DNA of 64,000 nt, taken from the NCBI GenBank assembly GCA_963682055.1, contig OY821745.1, positions 4,161,501 to 4,225,500 on the forward strand, read 5' to 3'. This document shows positions 23,801 through 37,000 of the stretch, one piece after another. The notes under the pieces were generated by a model. That model was not told where the DNA came from. It saw only the letters and a list, made by a program, of their open reading frames with translations, and did no database searches. A program made the position numbers and the translations under genes. Source of the stretch: Primula veris. Lineage: Eukaryota; Streptophyta; Magnoliopsida; Ericales; Primulaceae. How positions within the stretch are numbered: the first letter of the stretch is position 1; each line of letters begins with the position of its first letter.

Positions 23801-26800
23801 CCGCCTTGTGATCCCCATGCGTCATGGCACGTGGGACCAATTCAATAAGTACTTTATCAAATAAGCATCCCAATAAATTTAATAAACTAATCACAAGCTA
23901 ATAAGTTAGTTCACTGTACAAGACTACAATAATTTCACAAATTTTACTGCACTTATTTAAATCAATTTATAACTAATTAAACAAAAAAACATCCAAATCA
24001 ATAATTAAACTAGTATCAAGCTAAAAACAATCATACAATTCTCACGAAATTAATTTGACTATCAAACATACTGAGAAAAATCAAATACAATTCACAGATA
24101 TAATCAAAACCAGTCACCATCTCCGCCTCGACCTCCACAATCCTAACCCTAGCCCGTAAATCCACCGCCTCATGTTTGGACTTAATATTACGATACTTAT
24201 AACAAATGTCTATACAGTTATGATTTTAATCTAGATCAACCTAACTTCCATCTAGAGAGAATATAATTTTACAAATATACAATATAATTATATGGGCGAA
24301 TTCCATATAAGTAACTCTTACCAACTTATATTCCTTCTAGATATATTGATAATTTCATATTCCTCATACCACTTTTTAATTATTTAGTTTATTTACTAAA
24401 TGATCATACAAACCAAAAAATAATATACATATTTTATCTTTCTACAAACCCAAAAAAATAGTTTTAAATTACAACAAAATTCTATAAAACCAAAAAAAAT
24501 CACAAAAAATCAAAAAAAATATAAAAAATGACAAAAACTTATAAAAAATCAAAAAAATTATAAAAAATTATTAAAAAAAATCAAAAAATATAAAAAATAT
24601 AAAAAAAATCACAAAAAATCAAAAAAAATCACAAAAATCACAAAAAATCACAAAACATTATAACAAAAATCACAAAAATCACAAAAATCACAAAAATCAC
24701 AAAAATCATAAAAAATGACAAAAAAAATTATAAAAAAATGAAAAAATCATAAACTTTTTAAAATTTTACAAAAAATATATAATTTTTTTTTGTCAATATA
24801 ACACTTTTTATACTGAAAAGTGAATTTTTTATACAAAAAAAGGTTTTTCCATGAAAATGTGACTTTTTTTTAATCTAAATGAGCTGAAAGTGCATCTAGT
24901 TCAGTCAAAAATACATATAGTTCAGTCAAAAGCATATATAGTTCAATAAAAGTGCATATAGTTCAGTCAAAAGTGTATATAGTTAGTCGAAAAATTGAGT
25001 CGAAATTGCATTCAATTCAGCTGAAAGTACATCTAGCTCCGTTGAAAGTGCATACAATTCAGTCGAAAATAAATATAGTTCAATAAAAGTGAGTATGCAT
25101 ATAGTTCAGCTAAAAGTGCATCTGGTTCAGCTGAAAGAAAGTACATCTGGTTCAGCTTAAAGTGCATATAATTTAGTGGAAAGTACATATGGTTAAGTCA
25201 AAAGTGCATATAGTCTAGTCGAAAATGAATATAGTACAGTCGAAAGTGCATATAGTTCTGTTAAAAATGCATCTGATTCAACTAAAAGTGCATCTGGTTC
25301 AACTGAAAGTGCATATGGTTCAGCTGAAAGTGCATCTGGTTCAGACAAAAGTGCATCTTGTTCAATAAAAGTGCATGTCGTTCTGTAAAACCTGCATCTG
25401 GTTCAACTAAAATTGCATCTGGTTCAGCTGAAAGTGCATATAGTTCAGCTAAAAGTGCATCTGATTCAGTCGAAAGTGCATCTGGTTCAGTCGAAAGTGC
25501 ATCTGATACAGTCGAAAGTGCATAAAGTTCAATAAAAGTGATTTTTTTGGAGATAATTAATGTTAAGCGTATTCAACTTTCAGCTCATTTCGATTTACTA
25601 TACTCAACTATCAATTTTTTGATTTAGTATACTGTACTAAATGAAAACTTTCGATTTAGTATATTCCGTCTAAATTAACCGTTAAATAGTGACGTCAGCT
25701 AACGTTTTCCGTCCAAATTGAAGGGCAAAATGGTCTTTTTACCTACTAAAAAAAAAAAAAAAACTAAATTAACTAAAACAAAGAAAACAGCAGCGCATGG
25801 GACTCGAACCCAGACCTCCAGTCAAAGTGGAACGCTTTTAACCACTTGGCCACCAATACTTTTATTATAGTAAAAGCGTTATATATATATATACTCTATC
25901 TGTGTATAGATGTGTATATATACACTTTGGGACTGATTTCGTAAATTTTAGAAAATTCAAATTTTATTTTTGTTTCATTTTGGTCCTTACATTTTCAAAA
26001 AAATAGTTTAAAATTACAACAAAATAAAAAAAAACACGAAAAAATTATAAAAATCATAAAAAAATATAAAAAATAACAAAAATAACAAAAAATTATAAAA
26101 AAAATTATAAAAAAATTAAAAAATTAAAAAAATAAAAAATAACAAAAAATCACAAAAAATATAAAAAATCACAAAAAACACACAAAAAACACACAAAAAT
26201 TATAAAAATCATAAAAAAATATAAAAAATCACAAAAAATCACAAAAAAATTATAAAAATCATAAAAAAATATAAAAAATCACAAAAAATCACAAAAAATA
26301 TAAAAAATCACAAAATTTTTTTTGTGATTTTTTATATTTTTTGTGATTTTTTGTGATCTTTTATATTTTTTTATGATTTTTATAATTTTTTTGTGTTTTT
26401 TTTTTATTTTTTGTGATTTTTTGTGATTTTTTATATTTTTTGTGATTTTTTGTGATTTTTTATATTTTTAATTTTTTAATTTTTTTATAATTTTTTTTAT
26501 AATTTTTTGTTATTTTTGTTATTTTTTATATTTTTTATGATTTTTATAATTTTTTTGTGTTTTTTTTTATTTTGTTGTAATTTTAAACTATTTTTTTGAA
26601 AATGTAAGGACCAAAATGAAACAAAAATAAAATTTGAATTTTCTAAAATTTACGAAATCAGTCCCAAAGTGTATATATACACATCTATACACAGATAGAG
26701 TATATATATATATAACGCTGTTACTATAATAAAAGTATTGGTGGCCAAGTGGTTAAAAGCTGTCCACTTTGACTGGGAGGTCTGGGTTCGAGTCCCATGG

Positions 26801-28168
26801 GTTGCTGTTTTCTTTGTTTTAGTTAATTTAGTTTTTTTTTTTAGTAGGTAAAAAGACCATTTTGCCCTTCAATTTGGACGGAAAATTAGTACAGTATACT
26901 AAATCAAAAAATTGATAGTTGAGTATAGTAAATCGAAATGAGCTGAAAGTTGAATACGCTTAAAATTAATTATCTCATTTTTTTGTGATTTTTTTCATTT
27001 TTTTTTAATATTTTTTTCATTTTTTGATTTTTTTATAATTTTTTGTGATTTTTTTCATTTTGTATAAATTTTTTATTTTTTTATATATTTTTATAATATT
27101 TTGTGATTTTTTTCATTTTTTATAATTTTATGTGATTTTTTTCACTTTTTACAATTTTTTTGTGAATTTTTTTTTTCTTTGTGAATTTTTTTTTTCATTT
27201 TTTGTAATTTTTTTGTGATTTTAAAAAAAAAATCATTTTTTGGTTTATTTTTTGCATTTTATATAATTTTATGTGTTTTTTTTCCATTTTTTGTGAAATA
27301 TGTGTATGGCGTTTTGGTAAATAAAGTAAATAATTAAAAAGTGGTACCTACAGGGAATATGAACTTATGGAGGTAGGCAGGAGTAATATAAGTTCAAAAG
27401 TGGTACCTATCGGGTATTATTTGTAATTATAATATACATATCCAATCCATGCATACATACATACATAAATACTAGTATATCAAAACCAGACTACCAGTAC
27501 CTCTATAGTTATATCTGAAATAAGCCTTTTAAGTAATATCAAATTTACACTTTTAGCCTCGCATTTTAAAGAATATATATGGTTTTTGTTTGAAAATTTT
27601 GATATTTTGATTTTTTTTTTCAATTTTCAGTAAAAAAAAATTCAAATCCTTTCTTAAATAGAACATATTTTTTCCAATCAGTAGAATTATGTATAGATGA
27701 AGTATACATATAACATATACTAACATATACATATTTATATACTGTATAAATATAATAATAAAACTACCCTACCTCCTTGTGATGATCACCTTGTGTCGCC
27801 CCGCCACGTGGCGACAGGGAGATCTCGTCGAGCCTATTTCCCACCTCGGTTTCAATCTCCGCAACCCTAACCCTAGCAACATCCACCGCCTCGTGATCAG
27901 GTCTCTCCCCCAACGCCTCCAAAACCGACCTCGCCTGTGAAACCTCCGACACCGCCGCCCTCATCGCCCCGATCACCACCGGGTCCGTCAGCCTCGGCAT
28001 CCGCTCCGAGAGGTCGAACCGAGGCTCGTCCGACGCCGACGACGGAGACGGCGGCGGAGGCGCCTCGACGTCGAATTCGTCGGCGGTGCTGACGTGGCGG
28101 GTGCGGATGGAGGGGAGTTTTGTCATCACGTAGGAGAGGATCGGGAAATTCTTCGGGTTCGGATCCAT
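20837..28168 (-). CDS. PIRL9: Plant intracellular Ras-group-related LRR protein (PIRL1/9 clade)
   Basis: PIRLs are plant-specific cytoplasmic leucine-rich-repeat proteins resembling animal Ras-binding LRR scaffolds; members of this clade are known to matter in pollen development. Exons (minus): 27773-28168, 22394-22729, 21559-21725 and 20837-21470. They sum to 1,533 nt, 510 residues, with phases 0, 0, 2 and GT-AG borders throughout. The N-terminus [15 protein letters not shown] is the clade signature. Residues ~60-215 are charged and helix-prone. LRRs run from about 219 ([12 protein letters not shown]) to ~425, with repeating LxxLPxSIGxLxxLxxLDLxxNxL. The C-terminal tail ends HYLDEQR. Exon 1 is GC-rich and codes a proline/serine stretch after residue 35. 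Intron 1 is 5.0 kb and holds a foldback transposon; whether it affects expression is unknown. No coding damage seen. Assignment to PIRL9 rather than PIRL1 is by resemblance only. Confidence 0.9.
24450..24780. repeat. A-rich low-complexity block (AAAAATCAC-type), left outer arm
   Basis: Strings of CACAAAAATCAC / TATAAAAAATCA. The T-rich counterpart is at 26980-27300, and the same composition fills the palindrome centre (25990-26570). Confidence 0.85.
24890..25540. repeat. Minisatellite of about 21-bp units inside the foldback element
   Basis: About 30 diverged copies of a unit like AGTGCATCTGGTTCAGTCGAA, varying between CATCTGG/CATATAG and AGCTGAA/AGTCGAA/AATAAA forms. It lies only in the left half of the foldback element. 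Confidence 0.92.
25793..25857 (-). other. tRNA-like segment, left arm of the foldback
   Basis: On the minus strand: A-box TGGCCAAGTGG and B-box GGTTCGAGTCC, both matching Pol III internal promoter consensus, 33-35 bp apart. Between them a 5-bp anticodon-type stem (TTCCA/TGGAG) closes the loop CTTTGAC. The flanks do not form an acceptor stem, so this is tRNA-derived rather than a working tRNA. Confidence 0.6.
26740..26807 (+). other. tRNA-like segment, right arm of the foldback
   Basis: Inverted partner of the segment at 25793-25857, with the same A-box and B-box. It differs around the anticodon-type stem (CTGTCCACTTTGACTGGGAGG) and at the 3' end, where the stem is less well paired. The two boxes are identical in both arms while their surroundings have diverged slightly. 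Confidence 0.6.
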
Positions 28169-28315
28169 TATTTATATATATATGTGTTTATATGTGTTTA
28201 TGTGTGTGTATTTGTATGAGTTTTAGAGAGAGAAAGGGGAAATTGATTATGTACGAATATATTGGGAGAGAGAAACGAGAAGAGAAAAAGACAGAAGATA
28301 GAGATGAAGTTTAAA

Positions 28316-28722
28316 TTTATTAAAATACAAATAAACCCCTTGGACTATGGGTGATTTGCTGATATAACATTAACTTTAATCAATTGACCCTCTTACTTTT
28401 TGTAAATCGGTTTTATCAATCAACTAAAATAGTGAACCCAACGTTCTAATTAAAAAAATTGCAGAACAAGTTAGTTAGTCCAAGTGTTTGATATCCTAGT
28501 ATATAAAGATGGTATATGACGAGAAGATACAAAAAAAAGTTTACATTTGTTAAAATGCAAATAAATCTCCTAGAGTATGTGTAATTGGCGGATAAAATAG
28601 TGAACTTTTATCAATCGACTTTTCTACTTTTGTAAATCGGTCTTATCAACCAACTAAAATAGTGAACCCAACGTCCCAATTAAAAGTTTTACAGAGTAAG
28701 TTGGTTGATACAAATGTTTGAG
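28316..28722. repeat. Tandem duplication upstream of PIRL
   Basis: 28316-28500 and 28548-28722 are diverged direct copies sharing ACTTTTTGTAAATCGG-like and AACTAAAATAGTGAACCCAA segments, period near 230 bp. Probably two copies of a transposon-derived end; no inverted partner is seen. Confidence 0.7.
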
Positions 28723-29049
28723 ACCATAATATATCACGATTACCGCAAAGACTTGATTCACGACACTCATAAAGTAGGTTGAGAGAGTTATTAATTATCA
28801 AAAAACAAAAATTTATTAGTTAATTATTTTATTTAAAATTTTGGGAATGTCCTATAAAGCTGATCATTTCTTAAGGTTTATTAATTGTGACCGCTATTTT
28901 TAGAGAACATGGTTCACCAAATATTTACTCGACTTGTAACTGTTATTTAAATTGCAAAGGTTTATTAAGCAAATATTTGTTTTGTAGGTGTGTATTTAAA
29001 TTGTATGTGACAATTTTATCTAGAATGTGTTATATCAATGTGTAAAACT

Positions 29050-29950
29050 CTATCTATTACAAGAATTGGTGTGACCTGCATCCCGTTGATTGAGGTGTCT
29101 AGCTATAAACAAACTACGAATACAAACATAACAAAAAATAGGTATAAAGTTACGCCATTTTAAATATCATATAGGGTAATTTGAGAAGAGGTTAGAAATA
29201 TTACTAGGTATATTGTAAAACTTCAAAATTCGTGGTTTCTTTCTGCATTTTAATGAATTAGCTGGCGAGGGGTGTCACGTGGTGGGCGGGACGGAAATGC
29301 AATGGGTTTATAATCAGTTCTTATTTCCGTTGGGAAAAAATAAGCAAGTATATAAGTATTTTAGTATCAATTTTAACAATTGAATTATTAATCTATGTAA
29401 TTTGTCATAATTAGTAAATCTATTTAAACAAAATGATGAAATAACATTCACGCTCTCTTACCTATCACATGCTTAGTGTAATTCTGTCGACATTCGTAAA
29501 AAATAGATTCCAAAATGTAAGATATAACGACTGCAATTTCGTCGATTTATGTTGTTAGTCCCTTAATTAGACGAAATTTCGTTGTTCGATACCTCAACTG
29601 TTAAAAGTAGCAGTGCAGTACCTAAATCGTTAACCAACGGCAGTAAACGTATTTTTTACCAATTAATATTTGAGTGGTTATTTACTGTGATCATTAAGTT
29701 CTAAATTTTCAATACAAATTTACGTAATTAGGTGTGATGCTCATCGAGTTGATTGAGACATGTAGCTATTAAGAACCGGAGAAAATACAAGAAGAAACCA
29801 ACACGAATCATCGGGGATAAAGTTATGCCATTTAAAATTGTACATGGGGCAGTTTGACAAATTAGAAATTTTAATTGGGTATATTGCAAAGCTTTAAGAT
29901 TAGCAGTTTCTTGTTGCAATTTACTGCCACGTGGTTGGCGGGATAATCAT
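29050..29950. repeat. Diverged direct repeat pair, about 670 bp apart
   Basis: 29060-29290 resembles 29725-29945: both contain GTTGATTGAG, AAAGTTA(C/T)GCCATTT, GGTATATTG and a terminal ..CACGTGGT.GGCGGGA block. Likely two relics of the same repeat family. Confidence 0.6.
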
Positions 29951-31052
29951 GCGAATAATTAGCTTATTCTGTTGTGAAAGTTAGAGGTGGGGTGAATGAA
30001 TATTTGAGTGGGGTATCTATTGTGGTATCTAACTATCTATATAACGGTTTTTAATTTGATCAAAATCATCAGAGAGTTTAAATTTCTAGTACAATTTCTA
30101 GTTAAAGTTTATGTTTTTTCCATGTTGAAAAATCTCGATTCAAAGAGTTGAAAGAGAACTTATTCCTTGCTTTTTATGCCAATAAAGCTTAGGTTTTTTA
30201 TCCGTTCAAGAACTTTTTACAAAAACGTCTTAGTTACGCTTTTGCTATTTAGAGCATTGATTCTAGAGTCATTCGAGCTCGAGCAGTACATAATAGGGGC
30301 TTGAATCATCTACAACCGTAATGTTTTAAAAATTGAAAGTTTGTTCGCCTGTGGATTTTAACATCGAATTTTCTTATTTTTCTATGTTATACAAGCGTAT
30401 TCGATATTTTCTTTCTGTACATAATTGTTGTCAAATGGAGCAAATGGATTTTTTTCTGCTCTCGTCAACAGTCAACACCGGGTATCGTCTAATATATCAC
30501 CAAATGGCAGAATATAAGACCAGTATATACATCAACTTTATACAAACGTATATATCCAGGGGGAAAAGGTTAATCTAAGCAAACATCATTGAATACATGT
30601 TAAGAAAACCGGGACATTTCTAGTGTAGGAAGGGCTGCATCGACTGTTGACCACCACCTAGTTTTACATGATTTTTTCCCCGTCTCTTATATCATCTTTG
30701 AGTATGTCCGATTCATCGAATGCTAAGAAGTTATATAAGTAATCAACAGGAAATAAGACGAGACAAAACTAGTATGCACAGTTACCAAACACTCTTCATG
30801 TTATCATCTAAAAATCTACAAAAGATACTACCACATTTAAGTATTCACAAGAACCATCAGAATTTACTACTGTACAAAGTGAAAATTTGTATAGCTATTC
30901 ATTTTCTTGTTAAAGAGTGAAAAGTTCAATAGGCAGTAGACATTTTCTTTTCTTGTAAAGAAAGTGATTAATTAGACCTTTTTTTCTTCTAAAATAAACA
31001 GAAGCCGTTAGAGCTCTGATTGATTATGCCAAAGCATACTTTAACGCGTCAT
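29950..31052. other. Spacer with no recognised gene
   Basis: AT-rich. The 81-codon and 66-codon open frames here have no family resemblance. The right part, toward 31052, is expected to hold the 3' untranslated region of the minus-strand C2-GRAM gene. Confidence 0.5.
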
Positions 31053-34000
31053 TCATCCATTGCTCAGTAAAATATCTTTTTCAACAAATTCGAATATGTG
31101 TTTCAATCTACAACTGAACTTCTCTGTTATGTTTCGACTGATTCGGTGTTGGAACGTGGTGCTCTTTAGCCACATCACCCCAACATACGCATCACATCTG
31201 CAGGAATTAGGAGCACGAGTAGACTCCTCAAACTGGTACTTAAAATACACCTGCAGGAACAAAAATCAATCCATTAGGTCTTTTAAGGCAAATGAAAGGA
31301 GTAAAACTACCCATTTGTAAACATGTGTCCTTTGCTCCATAATATTAAGCAAGAAGCAAGATACGAGCCGAAACACACATGCATTCAAATACCATTCATT
31401 CTATCAAACTCTGCCTTTACCACATGCTATCAATAAAAAATGAAAATCAACTGACCCAAAAAAAACACTACTCTAGTAAAATTTAAATCATAAATCAAAA
31501 CATATCCAAGTTTTTTACCCTCAATATGTATAGGTTTTTATTTAATTTTTTGAATAAAGCATACGGGTTGTTTGCTAGCAGCTCTTAACTCTTAAGCAAA
31601 GAAAATGAATTTTTAAATATTGAGAAAAAACTAGGTTCACCGAGCTTAAAGCTTTTTAATCTGCAGCAAAGATTCCACAATTCTAGAAAAGCTCAGCTTT
31701 TAAGCTAATCAATCAAATGATAACCATCTTTTGAGCAAAAAAACAAACAAATGAGCTTAGAAGCTACAGCTAAACAAGGCCATAGTACTAGGACTTGTTT
31801 GATGAAAGATTCAACAAGCTGGAACAGTACTTAATATGCGTAGAAGTTGGGGAATGGTCATTTACTTTAACTTTAACAAAATTGTGTGGAATTAAAATTT
31901 GAGTGATTATGGATTGAAGTTTGCAAATTGTGTACACTCATCCTCCCTGTATGATTGCAGCTCCGGAGCTCGAGTATTCAATTTTTGCTTTCAAGATAGA
32001 GTGCATTTGGTTAAACAGCTTAAAAGTTGGGTTTTTCTGTTTTTTGTCATGAAAAGGTTAAAAGCTTCGGTAACTTTTTTCATTTATGAAACTAAAAGAT
32101 GAGGTTATTTTGATGAGTGTTGCAGCCAATTAAGCTTTTAATCGAATATGTGATGAGCTAAATATCATCCACGACTGTAATGTTATAGTTTAAAGGGGCA
32201 AATTAATTACTTACGCGGAAGTGATCACAAAAGGGGATATCGTGTAGAGCCATAACCTCGTTCAAAATCCAGCCTCTACCATTGCAAATGGGAAACTTCT
32301 GCTGAGTGCTAGTAACTTCCCCTCCAAATATTGAAAAATGGCGGTTAAATTTGTAACATAAACGCCTTTCAAACACGTCCGGCTTCACAAGTTCCCACAT
32401 TGTCGTAACATAGCTTAGGCAGCCCGATTTCCCCATCACTTCATGCTCTAAATTTCCTCCATCGAACATTTCAATAAGTGATTTCATCTGCAAAAAAAAT
32501 CTAATATAGGCACCTAATGGAAGAAGCAACTAGTCTTCTAAAACATATTGCGACGAAGATTAACAAACAAAAATATACAGAAAACCATTATTTTCTGATC
32601 ATCTTTCCCACCATGCAACATGAAAAAAGATGACTGACTAACAGTTTTGGTAAAGAAAGGACAATTTTTTAGAGCTTTTCTTTAAGCATGTCTTCTTAGT
32701 GACTAAGGCACTAGATAATGCTTACAATTCATAAAAAAATAAATCAAAACTCTACGGCAAAGTTATGCTTATTGGCTACGATAATTAATTAAAGATAGTG
32801 CAAGTCATACTGCTCACTGACAAAGGTTTTAGGATTAAAACAAACAAAGGCTGCTTACTTTCACAGGAAGTTCAGCAGAATATACTTTGGACATCTTTGC
32901 ATCTTCAATAACAAAACACGATTCAGTTTCTTCACTTGAACCACTTTGCCCTTCTTCTTCATCTACATCTTCCAATTGTTCATCTGCAATTTCTGCTTTC
33001 TGATCGGGCGTCAGTGTTCTTGTTCTCCATAACGCTGTTATTGTTCTGTTGACATAACCAAACCATTTTAGTGCTTGTATGGTGTTTCTTTCTTTCACGA
33101 AAGACACGATATAAATGAATTTGAAGTTTCTTTTTTGAACATACAAGCTAAGGTATATTTTGGTTAACTTTTGTTTGTTAAATACAAACAAGGCTTGTTT
33201 TGAAAATAAAATTTCCGCCATGTTGCTGATTTTTCTTTTACTTTTTGGTAATGCACAGTACAAGATCGTCCCAAATTGATACCCAAAAAATTCACGACAA
33301 ACATGTGCAGTTTGGTAGGTACAGTGTAAAAACTACGGTATATTCAGTATATGAATTATACTGTAAGTAGCCACTGACCTGCTAGCTGCACTGAACGAGA
33401 TGAAAGAGATGAAGTAGAAATGAAGCCTGCCTTGTTCATCTTGATATTTTGCCCCGTGCTTGGCATCCAGACCTCGTCCCTTACGCAAGATAATGACCAA
33501 CTGAGGGCTCCCCACTGAGGACAAAGATGGGGATAGCTCTTGGACTTCGTCAATGTCTTCCCACAGAAAATAGAATTTAGTTTTGTGCCCAAATAAGTTT
33601 GCATAGAAGCCTACAATTCTCGCAGATAGAAAAAGACGTCCCTGGGTCAAATAAAAGTTAGTAAATTAAGGTAAAATTTACAAAAAATCTTAAAAATGCA
33701 ACAATAAAATAATGTCCGACTCCCCCTTCCCTTTACTTGTAATATCAATTACAATTTCTAATACAGTCGTACACCAATTTTCAGCTTTGACACCAACATA
33801 CAAAAAATTACAATTAGCATACTAAACATTACACTTCTCGGCAATTTAGTACACCTAGTGTACCAAATAGAATAGAAACCATATGGTGGCATACCAATTA
33901 GGTACAAAAACAGAATATCTATACACACTACAACTTTTTAAATTTTTTGTGCAGTATTCTGAATCAACTTTTCTATTTTAGCCTTCAGAGTTAAGCATAT

Positions 34001-37000
34001 GGGGGTGTTCCTTAGTGTACAGAAGGAAGACACCAAATGTTAGGTTGGATTACTACTTCTAGTTTTAAAGCTTTGTGTATAAAAATCTAATAATACTTTG
34101 GTGCACATTACTTTATTGACCCTATTTTTGAGATTCTTGTAAAAGAACAACTTCACAAGAGTACTTACTTATATTATATCGAACAAAATATTGGCTCTGG
34201 CGCCGATGAGAAAATTTCCTTGATAAGAATCCAAAAGATACGAAGCATGATAGACAAAAACTTGGAAGAACAAAAAGAACCAAAATATTTAGAATTATCA
34301 ATATTCACAATTCCCATTCCCTTGAAAAAGAACCTCCTTTTATTGTAGATTTTAATGCACATAAATGTATACCTGCAATGGCATTTTCCTTCTCAAGGAA
34401 CATGAGAAATCACTGATAAGGAATTCATCAGGTGGCAACCCAAAAGTCTTTTGGAATGTGGAATTTCGATGAGGTGACCGTAGATTCAACTGCCAAAGAT
34501 ACATAACAAATTCAAATAAGCATTAAGCTACGTGTTTTTCTCACTACAGCTGCAAAAATTATCTAATGTTTGACTGTACCTTCTTCCCAACTTCTTTCTC
34601 CATCTTTGTTAAATACTCTCTAATAGTTTCAACTCCATTGTTGTTGTCCAAGAAAATCCTGAGATGCAACTTAGACTGAGAAGATTTAGCAAGTTTTCCC
34701 TCCAGTGGTACCCAAATATCTGCAAGCTCAGTTGATGTGTATTTTAAAAAATTAATTTCTGCATGCCCAAGTGAGGCCGAGTGCTCAAATGGACCATCGA
34801 AATCGAAAACCTCAACATCCAATACCGAGGGAGGTTCTTCAGAGGCATCAAACTCAAGTATCTCTGCATGCAATAATCAAGTGAGTCAAAATAATAGTTC
34901 CCCTGAAACCAAACACTACATAAAAATAAATTGCAAGTAATCCCCATAATGGCTGCTCAGGTTAATTCAAATAGGTTGTTACAGTTTTGTAGAGTAAGGT
35001 ATTATCAGATGTTAATTTTGTAACTATCCTAAAATTAGCAATTTGAAGACCAACCTAATTTTTTTCCCGCCTTTGTGCATTTCATAGAAAAAAATCTCAG
35101 ATTAGAGATTAAAGAGAAGACACGTTCGGAGAGTGCACGAAATACAAAAAGCATGAAATAATAGCTTTTAAAATATCCGGGGTTCCATAGCTAATTAGGA
35201 AGACTAATTTTCCATTCCGTACAGTAAGTGTATTAATTTGTTGAGAAACGTTCACTTAGTGTGCGCCAGTGGTTGTAGGTTGGTGTACATAGAAGACCTT
35301 TTTTTCCGTCAAACACATAGAAGAAATTTGATGATAACAGAACTGTTACTAACCCGACTAAAATATAACATAAGGTCACTAGTCTCACCATTCCATTGAG
35401 GATCAAGTGTTTGGAGCTTAACCGAGCTTGTTTTTGTTTTACCGTTGCAAGTGAATACTACATAAGGATCCGGTAAAATTGTCGGGTCCAAAGATACTAG
35501 ATTTTCCCCATCAATCAAGGCGACAGTGAGCATCCACCCATCACCGTGGGCCTTTATTCCATGATCACTCCCTGAGAAAACAGAACTACTATTTATTTAG
35601 TCTGTAAAAATCAACCATGATTTATTAAGAATCTACTTGCAAAATGTGGCAAACTTGCAACCTAGAAGCAAACTGTTAATTTTTTTTTAAAAAAAAAACT
35701 ACCGTCAAGCTAAACAGAACTTTCTAATATTCCAGAAAGGATGGAGTTTCATGATAGATACATACAGACCCTAGAACCTCTTTTTGACCCCATATAAAGC
35801 ACTTGTATTCAGTAAAATTTTCAGTAATTGCATTTTCCAGAATCTAACTTCTACAATATGAGATACCATGTTGAAATGAGTTATTTGGTGAAGTTTACTG
35901 GGTAGCTGTAATAAATTAGTTTATGTAATTGGAAACAACTTTCGGAAAAGTTCTACACTTGTAATCGATCAACAAAATGGTTCTCTATTACGCTAAACAA
36001 ATATTAGAATAGTTAAATTATCAAATATGATTGGGTAGGGTATAGTTCCATAAGCGTAACATTAAATATCCATGAATCACTTTTTCATTTCCATACCAAG
36101 GCACTTTATGCTGAGTAGAAATAATGGTGGTTTTAGGGATTACCTTTTTGGAACCTAGCTTGTACAAAATGAGACACCATGTCAAAAAGCCTCTCTAACA
36201 GAAGAGCTAATATCCCACCGGTAACAATCTCTCCAACACTATCCGGTAGATCAAGACCATCAAATTCTAATCCTTGAATCTCGCCAGGTTTACATAGCAA
36301 AATATGCACAAAAACGTAAATAGCTGCAAACACGGCAGAAACCACCGTAAAATTCCAAAAATATCCAATAGCCAACTCCCAATCTGATTGGTGCTCAGTG
36401 TGCAAATTCGCCAGCATATGATCCTTATCCGACACATCTGTAGAGTCTATTGTTTTAACTTTTTCGGCTAATAGGCTAGCAAATTGATCGAAACTTTCTT
36501 TTAGCCCTTGTTTGGCTCCTCCCTCTATCATACCCTTCATCATCGTACTATGAGAGAAGTTAATTCCCCACGATATTACAAGCCGGGAGGTTTCTTCATC
36601 TGAAATTGGACCGGGTGTAATTGTGTAAAGTAACTCAACCTTGAAAGTGCTCCCATATGGAACATCTGGTGTATTCACATTCACGTATATAGCAAATTCT
36701 GTATCATCTGCTTTTAGATATGTTTGCTCCTCGGTAGCTTTAACAGCCTTTACTAGCTTAGTTGCCGCTTTTGTATACGAAACAACTCGTGTTAAACATG
36801 CCAAGTCATCTGATTTGAATAGCCACGGACCCTCTTGCATACCTGTAGTTCCTTGCAAATCCGCAAGCTCTTTTCGAAATTGTGAATTTGGTGCAAATAA
36901 AAACAAATTAAGATCTTTAGGAGATATTGCATAGGCTTGATCTATAAGAATACCCCCTTGTAAATTTGACGGCATTTCTTTTTCACTACCCAAGGACTTC

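Larger units (their letters stand above)
24293..27423. mobile_element. 3.1-kb foldback element in PIRL intron 1
   Basis: A large imperfect palindrome. The outer arms match around CCACTTTTTAATTATTTA (left ~24397, right in reverse complement near 27327-27344), flanked inward by A-rich (left) and T-rich (right) blocks. The inner arms, 25551-26977, are highly similar inverted copies meeting near 26310. The 8-mer TAATTATA borders both ends (24285-24292, 27424-27431), a plausible target duplication. There is no coding frame. Each inner arm carries a tRNA-like segment. The left half also contains a minisatellite missing from the right half. Long inverted repeats, no transposase and an 8-9-bp duplication suggest a MULE-type foldback, but the class is not certain. 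Confidence 0.75.

Noticed and set aside
26740..26807. Functional tRNA gene
   Set aside because: The A- and B-boxes and an anticodon-type stem are present, but the ends do not pair into an acceptor stem and the copy in the other arm is equally incomplete.
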